From Corynebacterium propinquum DSM 44285 (GTDB lineage Bacteria; Actinomycetota; Actinomycetes; Mycobacteriales; Mycobacteriaceae): a DNA stretch of 64,000 bases. A program made the translations under genes and the position numbers. Location of the stretch: positions 35,531-99,530 of the forward strand of contig NZ_AQXC01000012.1 in the NCBI RefSeq assembly GCF_000375525.1, given 5' to 3'. Below the pieces are notes generated by a model. It did no database searches. It saw nothing but the letters and a program-made list of their open reading frames with translations, and had not been told where the DNA came from. Below, one piece after another: positions 45,177-53,422 of the stretch; positions within the stretch are counted from its first letter, which is position 1; every line of letters starts with the position of its first letter.

Positions 45177-46172
45177 ATGAGAACCTCTGAGGACCGCTCG
45201 GCTGCCATCGCCGTGACCGCATTTCCTGCCTTCATCTTGGTAGGAACGATCATTGCGTATTTCTTCCCTGCGCCGTTTGTGCCATTGACCGGGGCAATTA
45301 CCTATTTTCTGATGATCATCATGTTCGGGATGGGACTCACACTCACCATCCCAGATTTTCAGGAAATCGCGCGTAGGCCGTGGCCGGTGTTTATCGGGGT
45401 GGTTGGTCAATTCGTGATCATGCCGCTGTGTGCGGTGGGCGTCGCCGAGCTCTTGGGGCTGAATCTAGCGCTGGCCGTCGGGCTATTGATGCTGGGCTCA
45501 GTGCCAGGCGGAACCTCGTCGAACGTGATCGCTTATCTTTCGCGTGGCGACGTCGCGCTGTCCGTGGCCATGACGTCGGTGTCGACGTTGCTTTCGCCGA
45601 TCGTGACCCCGTTGCTCATGCTCGCATTAGCTGGGGAAGACATTGCCATCGATGGTGCTGGCATGGCGGTGACTCTGGCGCAAACCGTGTTGGTTCCGGT
45701 GATCGGTGGGCTTATTTTGCGTTATATTTTGGATACTGCGATCGCGAAAATTAGCCCGATCTTGCCGTGGGTTTCCATCGTCGGTATTGGCGGGGTGGTC
45801 TTTCCTACCGTGGCAAATAATGGCGAGCGGCTCGCGCAAGTTGGTGTAATTGTGGTGGTTGCTGTGTTGCTCCACAATGTTTTCGGTTATCTCCTGGGGT
45901 ATGCAGCTGGCGCTTTGTTTAAGCTGCCACCATCGCATAACCGCACCATGGCGGTCGAAATTGGTACGCAATCGGCGGGTCTGTCTTCCGGCATGGCCGC
46001 AAAATTCTTTACCCTAGAAGCAGCATTGCCGGGTGCTGTCGCCGCCGTGCTGCACAACATCACCGGCGCTATCTATTCTGCGATGGTGCGGCGTTTTTCT
46101 CGTGCGATTCCGAACGCCACGGATACCGATGCTGGTGGCGTGGTGTCGCAGTCGCTACCCGCCACCCGCTAA
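45177..46172 (+). CDS. BASS-family transporter, copy 2
   Basis: 331 aa and clearly a tandem duplicate of copy 1: MRTSEDRSA start, the same SVPGGTSSNVIAYLSRGDVALSVAMTS core, and VEIGTQSAGLSSGMAAKFF. Differences lie mainly in the loops and the C-terminal 25 residues. Chosen start ATG 45177 by alignment to copy 1; GTG 45171 is also in frame. The 36-base gap suggests co-transcription with copy 1. Confidence 0.85.
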   Translation: MRTSEDRSAAIAVTAFPAFILVGTIIAYFFPAPFVPLTGAITYFLMIIMFGMGLTLTIPDFQEIARRPWPVFIGVVGQFVIMPLCAVGVAELLGLNLALAVGLLMLGSVPGGTSSNVIAYLSRGDVALSVAMTSVSTLLSPIVTPLLMLALAGEDIAIDGAGMAVTLAQTVLVPVIGGLILRYILDTAIAKISPILPWVSIVGIGGVVFPTVANNGERLAQVGVIVVVAVLLHNVFGYLLGYAAGALFKLPPSHNRTMAVEIGTQSAGLSSGMAAKFFTLEAALPGAVAAVLHNITGAIYSAMVRRFSRAIPNATDTDAGGVVSQSLPATR

Positions 46173-46219
46173 ATGCGTTTTAGCTCACAAAAAATCGGGT
46201 GTGTTAATTGGTTCCCCGC

Positions 46220-46225
46220 TATAAT
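46220..46225 (+). promoter_or_regulatory. Consensus -10 box (TATAAT) of the aldehyde dehydrogenase gene
   Basis: Perfect TATAAT eight bases before ATG 46234 and no ribosome binding site: strong, probably leaderless promoter. Confidence 0.7.
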
Positions 46226-46233
46226 TGCGGGGC

Positions 46234-47829
46234 ATGATCTTCCAACGAACCGTACCTCAGCGTTTGTCCCTGCAACCACTGCCCGATAAATTTGCCGATT
46301 TTCTACGGACCTTTGCTTTTACCGGGGCAGGTGGTGCAACCGCTGCAGAAAGCGTCGAAATCGCAACACCGTTTTTGTCCCAGCCACTGGGGTGGGTCCC
46401 GAAAGTTAGTGCTGATGTCGCGGTCGAGGCTTTCGATAAAGCACGTGCGGTGCAACCCGAGTGGCATGAGCTCGGCGTGAAAAAGCGCGCGAAGATCATC
46501 GAAAAATTCCATGATCTGGTGCTCAGCAACCGCGAGCTGATCATGGACCTGGTGCAGCTGGAGATGGGCAAGGCCCGTTCGGGCGCGTTCGATGAGGTCA
46601 CCGACGTGGCTAACAATGCCCGGTATTATGCGGGGCAAGCGCCCAGGCTGCTGCGTCCACAGAAAAAGCGCGGTGGCATGCCGGTGCTGACCACAACCTA
46701 TCTACATCATGATCCCAAGGGTGTCGTTGGGCAGATCAGTCCATGGAATTATCCGTTTAGCTTAGGTATTGCCGACGCTATCCCGGCGCTGCTGGCGGGT
46801 AACACCGTCGTCGCCAAGCCGGATTCGCACACCCCGTTTACGATGTTGCTGATTGCGCACTTGTTGTCTGAAGCGGGGCTTCCTGACGGTGTGTTCACTG
46901 TCGTGATCGGCTCTGGTGGGGTAGTGGGCAGTGCGATTGCCGAAAACTGCGATTTTTTGATGTTCACCGGCTCGACAGCCACCGGCAAGATCCTAGCGGA
47001 GCAAGTGAGTAAACGCCTGGTCGGTTTTTCTGCGGAACTCGGCGGGAAGAACCCGATGATCGTCGCCAAGGATGCCAATCTGGATACCGCGGTGCGCGCG
47101 ATCACGCATGCGTGTCTGTCGAATACGGGGCAGTTGTGCGTGTCCATCGAGCGCATTTATGTCGAACACGATATTTACGACGAATTTTGTGAAAAGCTTG
47201 CGGAGGCTTTCCAGTCGCAGAAACTAGGCGGTGCGCTGAACTGGAAACACCAGGTAGGCTCGTTGGTCAGTGCAAGCCAGCTGGAGACCGTGCAAGAGTT
47301 CGTGGATGATGCGAAAGCCGCAGGTGCGCGCGTGCTTACTGGTGGCAAGGCCCGGCCGGATGTGGGTAAGTATTTCTACGAGCCGACGATCCTGCTCGAT
47401 GTCCCGGATAGTGCCCGTCTGTTGCGCGAAGAAGTTTTTGGGCCAGTCGTGTACATCCAGCCGGTGGCGGATTTGGACGAAGCCGTCGCGGCTGCAAATG
47501 ACACCTGCTATGGGCTGAATTCTCCGGTATTTGCGGCACCGAAAACCGCGTGGAAGATTGCTCCACGGGTGCAGGCGGGATCTGTCAACATTAACGACGG
47601 CTACGTTGCGGGTTGGGCCTCGGTTGATAGTCCGATTGGTGGCTATAAAGAATCGGGGGTTTCACGCCGCCATGGCGCAGAAGGCCTATATAAATACACT
47701 GAGCCGAAAACCATCGCACAACAACGTGGTTTCCCAATTTGGGGGCCGCGGTGTCTTCCGCAAAAGGCCTGGTCAAAGGTGTTGAGCCGCAGTTTGTCTC
47801 TGGGAAAGAAAACTGGGTTGCTGCGTTAA
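46234..47829 (+). CDS. Succinate-semialdehyde dehydrogenase-type aldehyde dehydrogenase
   Basis: 531 aa NAD(P)-dependent ALDH. Glutamate motif SAELGGKNPM, catalytic Cys in NTGQLCVSIERIYV, cofactor loop GSTATGK, and SPWNYPFSLGIADAIPALLAGN. The set fits the actinobacterial succinic semialdehyde dehydrogenase group (GabD2-like); no gabT is adjacent, so the substrate is inferred. The N-terminal ~45 residues and the basic C-terminal tail extend beyond the usual ~460-aa form. In-frame TTG 46225 is rejected in favour of ATG 46234. The 6C RNA promoter starts within its 3' end. Confidence 0.85.
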   Translation: MIFQRTVPQRLSLQPLPDKFADFLRTFAFTGAGGATAAESVEIATPFLSQPLGWVPKVSADVAVEAFDKARAVQPEWHELGVKKRAKIIEKFHDLVLSNRELIMDLVQLEMGKARSGAFDEVTDVANNARYYAGQAPRLLRPQKKRGGMPVLTTTYLHHDPKGVVGQISPWNYPFSLGIADAIPALLAGNTVVAKPDSHTPFTMLLIAHLLSEAGLPDGVFTVVIGSGGVVGSAIAENCDFLMFTGSTATGKILAEQVSKRLVGFSAELGGKNPMIVAKDANLDTAVRAITHACLSNTGQLCVSIERIYVEHDIYDEFCEKLAEAFQSQKLGGALNWKHQVGSLVSASQLETVQEFVDDAKAAGARVLTGGKARPDVGKYFYEPTILLDVPDSARLLREEVFGPVVYIQPVADLDEAVAAANDTCYGLNSPVFAAPKTAWKIAPRVQAGSVNINDGYVAGWASVDSPIGGYKESGVSRRHGAEGLYKYTEPKTIAQQRGFPIWGPRCLPQKAWSKVLSRSLSLGKKTGLLR

Positions 47830-47846
47830 GATCTTTTCGTTATAGT
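47818..47846 (+). promoter_or_regulatory. Promoter of the 6C RNA
   Basis: TTGCTG (47818-47823), 17-base spacer, TATAGT (47841-47846). Predicted start about 47851-47853, exactly where the RNA's first stem begins. Confidence 0.75.
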
Positions 47847-47850
47847 AGGA

Positions 47851-47970
47851 GATGTCTTCGCAGGCCGTGGCCCGGGCCACCACCCCCCCCCGAGTGGTCT
47901 CTGGCCCTCCTGCCGGAGACGTCGCCCCGTGGAATTCACCCCCCCGAAATTCCACGGGGCTTAAAAATTT
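47851..47970 (+). ncRNA. 6C RNA
   Basis: Actinobacterial small RNA defined by two hairpins whose loops hold six or more cytosines. Stem 1: GATGTCTTCGCAGG (47851-47864) pairs with 47909-47923. Inside it, GGGCCA (47874-47879) pairs with TGGCCC (47902-47907) and CCAC with GTGG, closing a loop with a run of nine C (47883-47891) then GA. Stem 2: 13 perfect base pairs, 47924-47936 with 47948-47960, loop with seven C then GA, followed by TTAAAAATTT, so it is also the terminator. In mycobacteria the homologous RNA (B11) base-pairs through its C-rich loops with mRNAs. Confidence 0.88.
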
Positions 47971-48108
47971 CCTGATTAAATAAGTGGCAATAGATCACAC
48001 GTCCGTACTCCGCCTCGTGGCCAGCGCCATGGTATCTTATGTAAAAATATCGGCCGATGTAGTGCCGATTTGTTGACAATGTTGTGGTGTATGGAGACAA
48101 GGGGCGGA

Positions 48109-48729
48109 ATGTCGGGTGTGCTGAAAGTTGTAGCTGGCCTGCTGGTAGGAATTGTTCTGACGGTGGGTGCTCTCTTTGGCCTCAACAAGATGAGCCTATT
48201 GGAGGAGCCGACTCGCTCCATTACGTCGACGGGCATCGGTGGCACGCTCGAGGAGATCTCGGAAGTGGCCGTTGAGCAGTACTCGTATTCTGCCGTGGGA
48301 CGCTTTGAGGAAGACGGGTGGAGGGCACTAGGGTTCAGGGTTCCGCTGACGGGAAAGCATTTTCTTATTGCCTACGACGGGGTGGTGAAGGCAGGGGTCA
48401 AAAACATTGAGAAGTCGGATGTGCATATCGACGACGTCGCCCGTACTGTCACCATCACGGTTTTCCAGGCGGAGATCCTCTCGAATGAAATTGAGCCCTC
48501 GTCCGTGGTGGTATATGACCAGTCATTCAACCCTTTGAATCAGGTCAGGGTGGAAAATTACGCGGAGTTCTTGGACAGTGAAGAAAAGCGAGCTGAGGAT
48601 AAGGCCAGGGAGAATGGTTTGCTCGAGCGAGCGCAGCAGCGTGTGACTGATTTGGTTGCGGCCCAGGCCGAGGCGTTTTTGACAGGATCGGACAAGGACG
48701 GCTACGAGGTTCGAGTCCAAGTTTCCTAG
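48109..48729 (+). CDS. DUF4230 domain protein, membrane-anchored
   Basis: 206 aa with one N-terminal membrane helix (about 5-25), then an outward or inward soluble domain of the DUF4230 type (LEEISEVAVEQYSYSAVGRFE, YDGVVKAGV, VTITVFQAEILSNEI). Function unknown. A charged Lys/Glu/Arg helix lies near 165-195. ATG 48109 has AAGGGG close before it; ATG 48091 and a frame to 48070 are alternatives. Base use (more AGG and GGG triplets) looks slightly different from its neighbours. A hairpin (ATCGGC/GCCGAT, 48049-48069) lies upstream. Confidence 0.75.
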   Translation: MSGVLKVVAGLLVGIVLTVGALFGLNKMSLLEEPTRSITSTGIGGTLEEISEVAVEQYSYSAVGRFEEDGWRALGFRVPLTGKHFLIAYDGVVKAGVKNIEKSDVHIDDVARTVTITVFQAEILSNEIEPSSVVVYDQSFNPLNQVRVENYAEFLDSEEKRAEDKARENGLLERAQQRVTDLVAAQAEAFLTGSDKDGYEVRVQVS

Positions 48730-48797
48730 GCCGCCGAGTATTCGGGTTCAGCTCCGCGCGCCTTGACGCGCCGCGACCCCAGCACTAGACATAAGTT

Positions 48798-50114
48798 ATG
48801 TCTCTCAATACCACTTCCAGTCGCCATTTTGGCCACAACCTCAAAGAACACACGCTCACCGTCCCGTGGGACCCGCACAATACCTCCGCCGGCAGCTTCG
48901 AACTCTACGCCCGCGAAATTTACGCCGACGGTAACGAAGACAAACCCGCTATCGTCTACCTGCAGGGCGGCCCAGGATTCCCCGCACCACGCCCGTTCGG
49001 AGGGGCAGGCAAAGTCGCCGGATCAGAGATCGGTGGGGTAGTGGGCAAAGCACTGGAAGAATTCCGTTTCATCCTGCTGGACCAGCGCGGCACCGGACGT
49101 TCCCACCGTATCGATAGCGCCAGCCCAGCCGAAGATTTAAGCGTCGAGCGCCTGTCGAAACTCCAGCAAAGCTATATCGTCGACGACGCCGAAGCCCTAC
49201 GCAAGGCCCTGGACATTGAAAAATGGTCCTTGTTCGGCCAATCCTTTGGCGGCTTCTGCATTACCTCGTATTTGTCGCGCTACCCAGAGTCCATCGAGCA
49301 TGCCTACCTCACCGGTGGCCTACCCGCCACGAGCGTGGGCATAGATGACGTCTACCGTTCCACCTTCGACAAAGTGCGCGCCCGCCACCACGCTATGTAT
49401 CGCGAGTACCCCTGGATCGATGAGCGCGTCCGGGAGGTCTGCCACCACCTGGATCAGTCCCAAGAACTCTTGCCGACGGGCGAGCGGCTGAGTGCACGTC
49501 GTCTGCGCACCATCGGCATCACGCTGGGGCAGGGGCCGGGATTCCACACCCTGGCGTACCTATTTGAAGATCCATTCCGCACTGTTGGCGGCGAAAAACG
49601 GTTGAAGACTGATTTTTTGACGAGCGTCGCCGGAATGGTGTCTTTTGCCGACGGCCCTTTGTATGCCGCGATCCACGAATCCATCTACGGCGGTGTGGTA
49701 ACCCCGGGCGCTACGAACTGGTCTGCGCACCGCATCCGCGAAGAAATCCCAGGCTTCGAAGAAAACGCCGATCCCCGTTCGAACGAACCGTTTTATCTGA
49801 CAGGTGAGCATGTCTTCCCGTGGCAATTCGATGAGGATCCCGCACTGCACGCTTTCCGCGAAGGTGCCCACGATCTGGCACAATACGATTTCCAGACCTC
49901 GCCGTATGACCGTGCGGTCTTAGCAACCGCGCCAGTATCTGCTGCTGCGACGTATTTCGACGACATGTATGTGCCATTCGAGCTGTCCTTAGACACCGCG
50001 CGCGCTTATGCGGATTGTCGCCTGCATGTCACCAACCTGTATCAGCACGACGGCATCGGCTACGCAGGCGCGGAAATCTTCGAAGCCTTGCGTGATAAGG
50101 TCCGCGATTTTTAA
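48798..50114 (+). CDS. Prolyl-iminopeptidase-like alpha/beta hydrolase (S33)
   Basis: 438 aa, probably cytoplasmic. Oxyanion motif YLQGGPGFPAPRP near 55, LLDQRGTGRS near 95, nucleophile elbow LFGQSFGG near 150, and a late HDGIGY carrying the likely catalytic His. It belongs to the larger (~430 aa) proline iminopeptidase group that removes N-terminal proline. No ribosome binding site; TAGACA just before ATG suggests a leaderless mRNA. The stop codon lies in an 18-bp tandem duplication. Convergent with the peptide ABC importer. Confidence 0.88.
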   Translation: MSLNTTSSRHFGHNLKEHTLTVPWDPHNTSAGSFELYAREIYADGNEDKPAIVYLQGGPGFPAPRPFGGAGKVAGSEIGGVVGKALEEFRFILLDQRGTGRSHRIDSASPAEDLSVERLSKLQQSYIVDDAEALRKALDIEKWSLFGQSFGGFCITSYLSRYPESIEHAYLTGGLPATSVGIDDVYRSTFDKVRARHHAMYREYPWIDERVREVCHHLDQSQELLPTGERLSARRLRTIGITLGQGPGFHTLAYLFEDPFRTVGGEKRLKTDFLTSVAGMVSFADGPLYAAIHESIYGGVVTPGATNWSAHRIREEIPGFEENADPRSNEPFYLTGEHVFPWQFDEDPALHAFREGAHDLAQYDFQTSPYDRAVLATAPVSAAATYFDDMYVPFELSLDTARAYADCRLHVTNLYQHDGIGYAGAEIFEALRDKVRDF

Positions 50115-50144
50115 CAGTGAAGAATCTTTTAACAGTGAAAAATC
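50109..50144. repeat. 18-bp tandem duplication shared by two convergent gene ends
   Basis: TTTTAACAGTGAAGAATC (50109-50126) and TTTTAACAGTGAAAAATC (50127-50144), 17 of 18 identical. The first carries the hydrolase stop; the second touches the stop of the ABC gene on the other strand. Confidence 0.95.
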
Positions 50145-51636
50145 ACAGTGCCGCTGCTAGTAGACGAGCGGTGTAGTCGTGGGCCGGGTTCTGCCACATC
50201 GTGCCGACGGCACCGGATTCCACGATCCGGCCGTCGCGCATGACAACCGTCTCATCGCAGATCTGGCGCACCACGTGCAGGTCGTGGCTCACGAACACTA
50301 AGGTCAGTCCGTAGTCGTCGACCAGCAAGTCCAGTAGTTCCAATACCTGGGAACGTACGGAAACATCAAGCGCGGAGACGGCTTCGTCGGCAAGCAGAAT
50401 ATCCGGGTTGCCAGCAACCGAGCGCGCAATGGAAATGCGCTGGCGCTGGCCACCGGAAAACTCGTGCGGCAAGCGGGCGGTGGCATCGTCGGGCAACCCG
50501 ACCTCGGCCAGGATTTCTGTGATGCGCTCATCGCTACCGCCGCCCTCCGCAATGGCGCGGCCGATGCGCAGCCGCGGGTTCAGGGAAGAAAACGGATCCT
50601 GGAACACCATCTGGACCCCAGCGTTGACCTGGACTTTCCCGGCAGTCGGAGCCTCCAAACCTGCGATGAGTTTCAGCAGCGTGGATTTCCCAGAACCGGA
50701 AGCGCCCACGATGCCCAGGCGCGCACCCCGGCGCACCTGCAAGTTGATATCGCGTAGCACCGGGGCCGCATCATAACAATGCGCAACCCCCTCGAGCGTG
50801 ATGATGGGCGGTTCGGAGGTGTTTTGCGTTTGCGTTGACACTTGCGCACGCGCGGGCAACTCGTGCCGAGAAGCCGCCACCAGCCGCTGCGTATACGGCT
50901 CGCGGGGATTATTTAGTACCTCCGCGCTAGCACCGCGCTCAACAACCGAGCCATTGTGCATCACCAGCACATCAGCGCACATCCGCTGCACCACAGCCAG
51001 ATCATGGCTGATGAATAACAATGCCATACCGCGCTCGCGCACAAGCGACTCAATCACGCTGAGCACCTCATCCTGGGCAAGGACATCCAGCGCGGTCGTT
51101 GGCTCGTCACAAATCAACACCTCAGGATCCTGCGAGATAGCCAGCGCCAACAGCACCCGCTGGCGTTGCCCACCGGATAATTCGAATGGATAACGGGAAA
51201 CGAACTCCGGATCCAGTCCAACTTCCGCCAGCAGAGCACTGGCGTTGCGGCCTAATAACCGACCCACCTTCATCAGCGGATCCAGCGCGCTCATGGGCTC
51301 CTGGAACACCATGCCAATGCGCTTGCCTCGCAGTTGTGCCCAGCGTTTTTCCTGCTTGCGGGCGCTAAGCTCTGCTGCAAGCATCTCGCGGCCTGCAACG
51401 CGGATAGAACCGGTGGCTGCCACCCCACGCGGTAACAATCCCAGCAGCGCTAAGGCCGACAGTGATTTTCCAGACCCGGATTCCCCAATGATGCCCAGTC
51501 GCTGGCCAGGGGAAAGCGAAAAGCTGAGATCGTCGACAAGCACGCTACCACCAGCCTGAATACGCAGCTTGTCGACGTCCATCAGGTGTTGCTCCTCTGC
51601 AGAGCCCATGGAGCCTCTAAGTCGTGCGTTAGTCAT
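50143..51636 (-). CDS. Peptide ABC importer ATPase with two fused nucleotide-binding domains (DppDF-like)
   Basis: 497 aa. Domain 1: Walker A GESGSGKSLSA near 55, ELSGGQRQRVLLALAISQDP, LICDEPTTALD. Domain 2: GASGSGKSTLLKLIAG near 310, FSGGQRQRISIARSVAGNP, LLADEAVSALDVS. The fusion replaces separate DppD and DppF subunits and is common in actinobacteria. The start at 51636 overlaps the permease stop by four bases (ATGA); later Mets at about 10 and 19 are less likely. Confidence 0.9.
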   Translation of the reverse strand: MTNARLRGSMGSAEEQHLMDVDKLRIQAGGSVLVDDLSFSLSPGQRLGIIGESGSGKSLSALALLGLLPRGVAATGSIRVAGREMLAAELSARKQEKRWAQLRGKRIGMVFQEPMSALDPLMKVGRLLGRNASALLAEVGLDPEFVSRYPFELSGGQRQRVLLALAISQDPEVLICDEPTTALDVLAQDEVLSVIESLVRERGMALLFISHDLAVVQRMCADVLVMHNGSVVERGASAEVLNNPREPYTQRLVAASRHELPARAQVSTQTQNTSEPPIITLEGVAHCYDAAPVLRDINLQVRRGARLGIVGASGSGKSTLLKLIAGLEAPTAGKVQVNAGVQMVFQDPFSSLNPRLRIGRAIAEGGGSDERITEILAEVGLPDDATARLPHEFSGGQRQRISIARSVAGNPDILLADEAVSALDVSVRSQVLELLDLLVDDYGLTLVFVSHDLHVVRQICDETVVMRDGRIVESGAVGTMWQNPAHDYTARLLAAAL

Positions 51637-52469
51637 CGCTTCCTCCTGTGTGCACTGTGGCGGGGATCTAACGCGTCCCGTAAGCCGTCGCCAAGCATGT
51701 TAAAGCCCAGTACAGTCACCGCGATCGCAAGCCCCGGCCAGAGTGCCAGCAGCGGGGAAGTACCCAGCTGAGTTTGCGCCGCCTGCAGCATCAAACCCCA
51801 CGACGGATTCGGTGGGCTGGCGCCAAGGCCGAGGAAACTCAGTGCGGCCTCGGCAAGAATCGCCAGGGCAAAAGCCACCGACGCCTGCACAATGGCCAGC
51901 GCGCGAATATTCGGCCAAATATGGCGCCACGCAATCACTGGCTCCGGCACCTGCGAGATGCGTGCAGCAGAAATATAATCCTGCGTGAGCACCTGTAGCG
52001 CGCCAGCCCGCGCGACGCGCGCAAACCCCGGAACCCCCGAAATCCCAATGGCCACCATCGCGGTCACCACCGAAGGCCCAAATACCGCAGCGGCGATAAT
52101 CGCCAACAACAATGCCGGGAAAGCCAACAACAAATCCGCGCCGCGCATGATGAAGACATCCGTCCACCCGCCACGCATAGCAGCCCAGATACCCAACGGG
52201 ATGCCTACGGCCGCGGAAATTCCCACGGCGATGACACCAACCACGAGCGTGATCTGCGCGCCCACCATAAGCCGGGAGGCAATATCGCGGCCGAAGCGGT
52301 CAGTCCCCAACCAGTACTGTGTCGAAGGGCCCTGCAAACGGTCTGCAGGGACCGCCTGCACAGGATCGTGCGGAGTCCACAACACCGAAACCACCGCCAG
52401 CACGACGACGAGCCCGACGATGCCAGCGCCCAGGTAAAGCGACAAATTTTTCTGCGGCGATGTGCTCAT
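51633..52469 (-). CDS. Peptide ABC importer permease (DppC-like)
   Basis: 278 aa. N-terminal helix, then the conserved WLGTDRFGRDIASRLMVGAQ of DppC/OppC permeases and the docking loop ISGVPGFARVARAGALQVLTQDYI. FLGLGASPPNPSWGLML near the end is diagnostic. Overlaps both neighbours by four bases. Confidence 0.92.
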   Translation of the reverse strand: MSTSPQKNLSLYLGAGIVGLVVVLAVVSVLWTPHDPVQAVPADRLQGPSTQYWLGTDRFGRDIASRLMVGAQITLVVGVIAVGISAAVGIPLGIWAAMRGGWTDVFIMRGADLLLAFPALLLAIIAAAVFGPSVVTAMVAIGISGVPGFARVARAGALQVLTQDYISAARISQVPEPVIAWRHIWPNIRALAIVQASVAFALAILAEAALSFLGLGASPPNPSWGLMLQAAQTQLGTSPLLALWPGLAIAVTVLGFNMLGDGLRDALDPRHSAHRRKR

Positions 52470-53422
52470 GTGCGCAACCTCGGGTCAATAAACCGATAAG
52501 CCAGATCCACCACCAGGGTCACGGCCAAGGTGAAAAACACCAGCACCATCACCAGCGATTGCACAGTGGGCAGATCTCGGGAATTGACCGCATCCAACAG
52601 CATGGAGCTCAAACCCGGAATGACAAATACCCGTTCGATGACCACCGCGCTTGCCACCAGCGTCGCCAACTGCACCCCGGCGACAGTGAGCACCGGCAGG
52701 CTAGCGTTGCGCAGCCCGTGGCGGCCTAAAGCCTGCAAGCGCGAATACCCGCTGGCACGAGCGGTGCGCATATAATCCTGCTCGATGACCTCCAACACCG
52801 CCGAGCGCACATAACGCGTCAAAATCGCCGCCTGTACCAGCGCCAAGGAACCCACCGGCAACACCAGACGCGCAAGGAACCCACCGAAACCATAGTTCGG
52901 CGGCAACCAGCCACCAGCCGGTAACCAACCCAGGTGCACGGCGAAAACGGCGACCAGCACGATCGCCAACAAAAACGACGGCACCGCAATGCCCAACTGC
53001 ACCAACCCGGAGACCACCGCGGCATCCGGCTTACCCTGCCGGTAGGCCAGCCAGGAACCAACCGGCACAGCAACAGCCAACGACAGCGCCATGGCCAAGC
53101 CCACCAAAATCAGCGACACCTGCGCACGATCCCACACCAACGAGGTGATATTTTCCTGCGAAACCAGCGAGGTACCGAAATCACCACGCAGCAGATCAGC
53201 GATCCAATCCAGATACTGCACCACCAACGGGCGGTTCAAACCCAGTGCGGCAGACAACTCCGCGACGTCCTCGTCAGAAGCAGAAACCCCGAGCGCCACC
53301 CGCGCCGGGTTACCGGGAGCTGCCCGCAGCAGCAAGAAGGTCAGCACTGAGGCCAGCGCCAATAACACGAAAAAGCGCGTAAATACCCGGGCGAAAACCC
53401 GAACCGTGCCGGTGGTACTCAT
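52466..53422 (-). CDS. Peptide ABC importer permease (DppB-like)
   Basis: 318 aa. N-terminal helix followed by LLRAAPGNPARVALG, the DppB-type extracellular loop, with LGLNRPLVVQYLDWIADLLRGDFG. Docking loop YVRSAVLEVIEQDYMRTARASGYSR near 215. Overlaps dppA-like and dppC-like genes by four bases each. Confidence 0.92.
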   Translation of the reverse strand: MSTTGTVRVFARVFTRFFVLLALASVLTFLLLRAAPGNPARVALGVSASDEDVAELSAALGLNRPLVVQYLDWIADLLRGDFGTSLVSQENITSLVWDRAQVSLILVGLAMALSLAVAVPVGSWLAYRQGKPDAAVVSGLVQLGIAVPSFLLAIVLVAVFAVHLGWLPAGGWLPPNYGFGGFLARLVLPVGSLALVQAAILTRYVRSAVLEVIEQDYMRTARASGYSRLQALGRHGLRNASLPVLTVAGVQLATLVASAVVIERVFVIPGLSSMLLDAVNSRDLPTVQSLVMVLVFFTLAVTLVVDLAYRFIDPRLRT

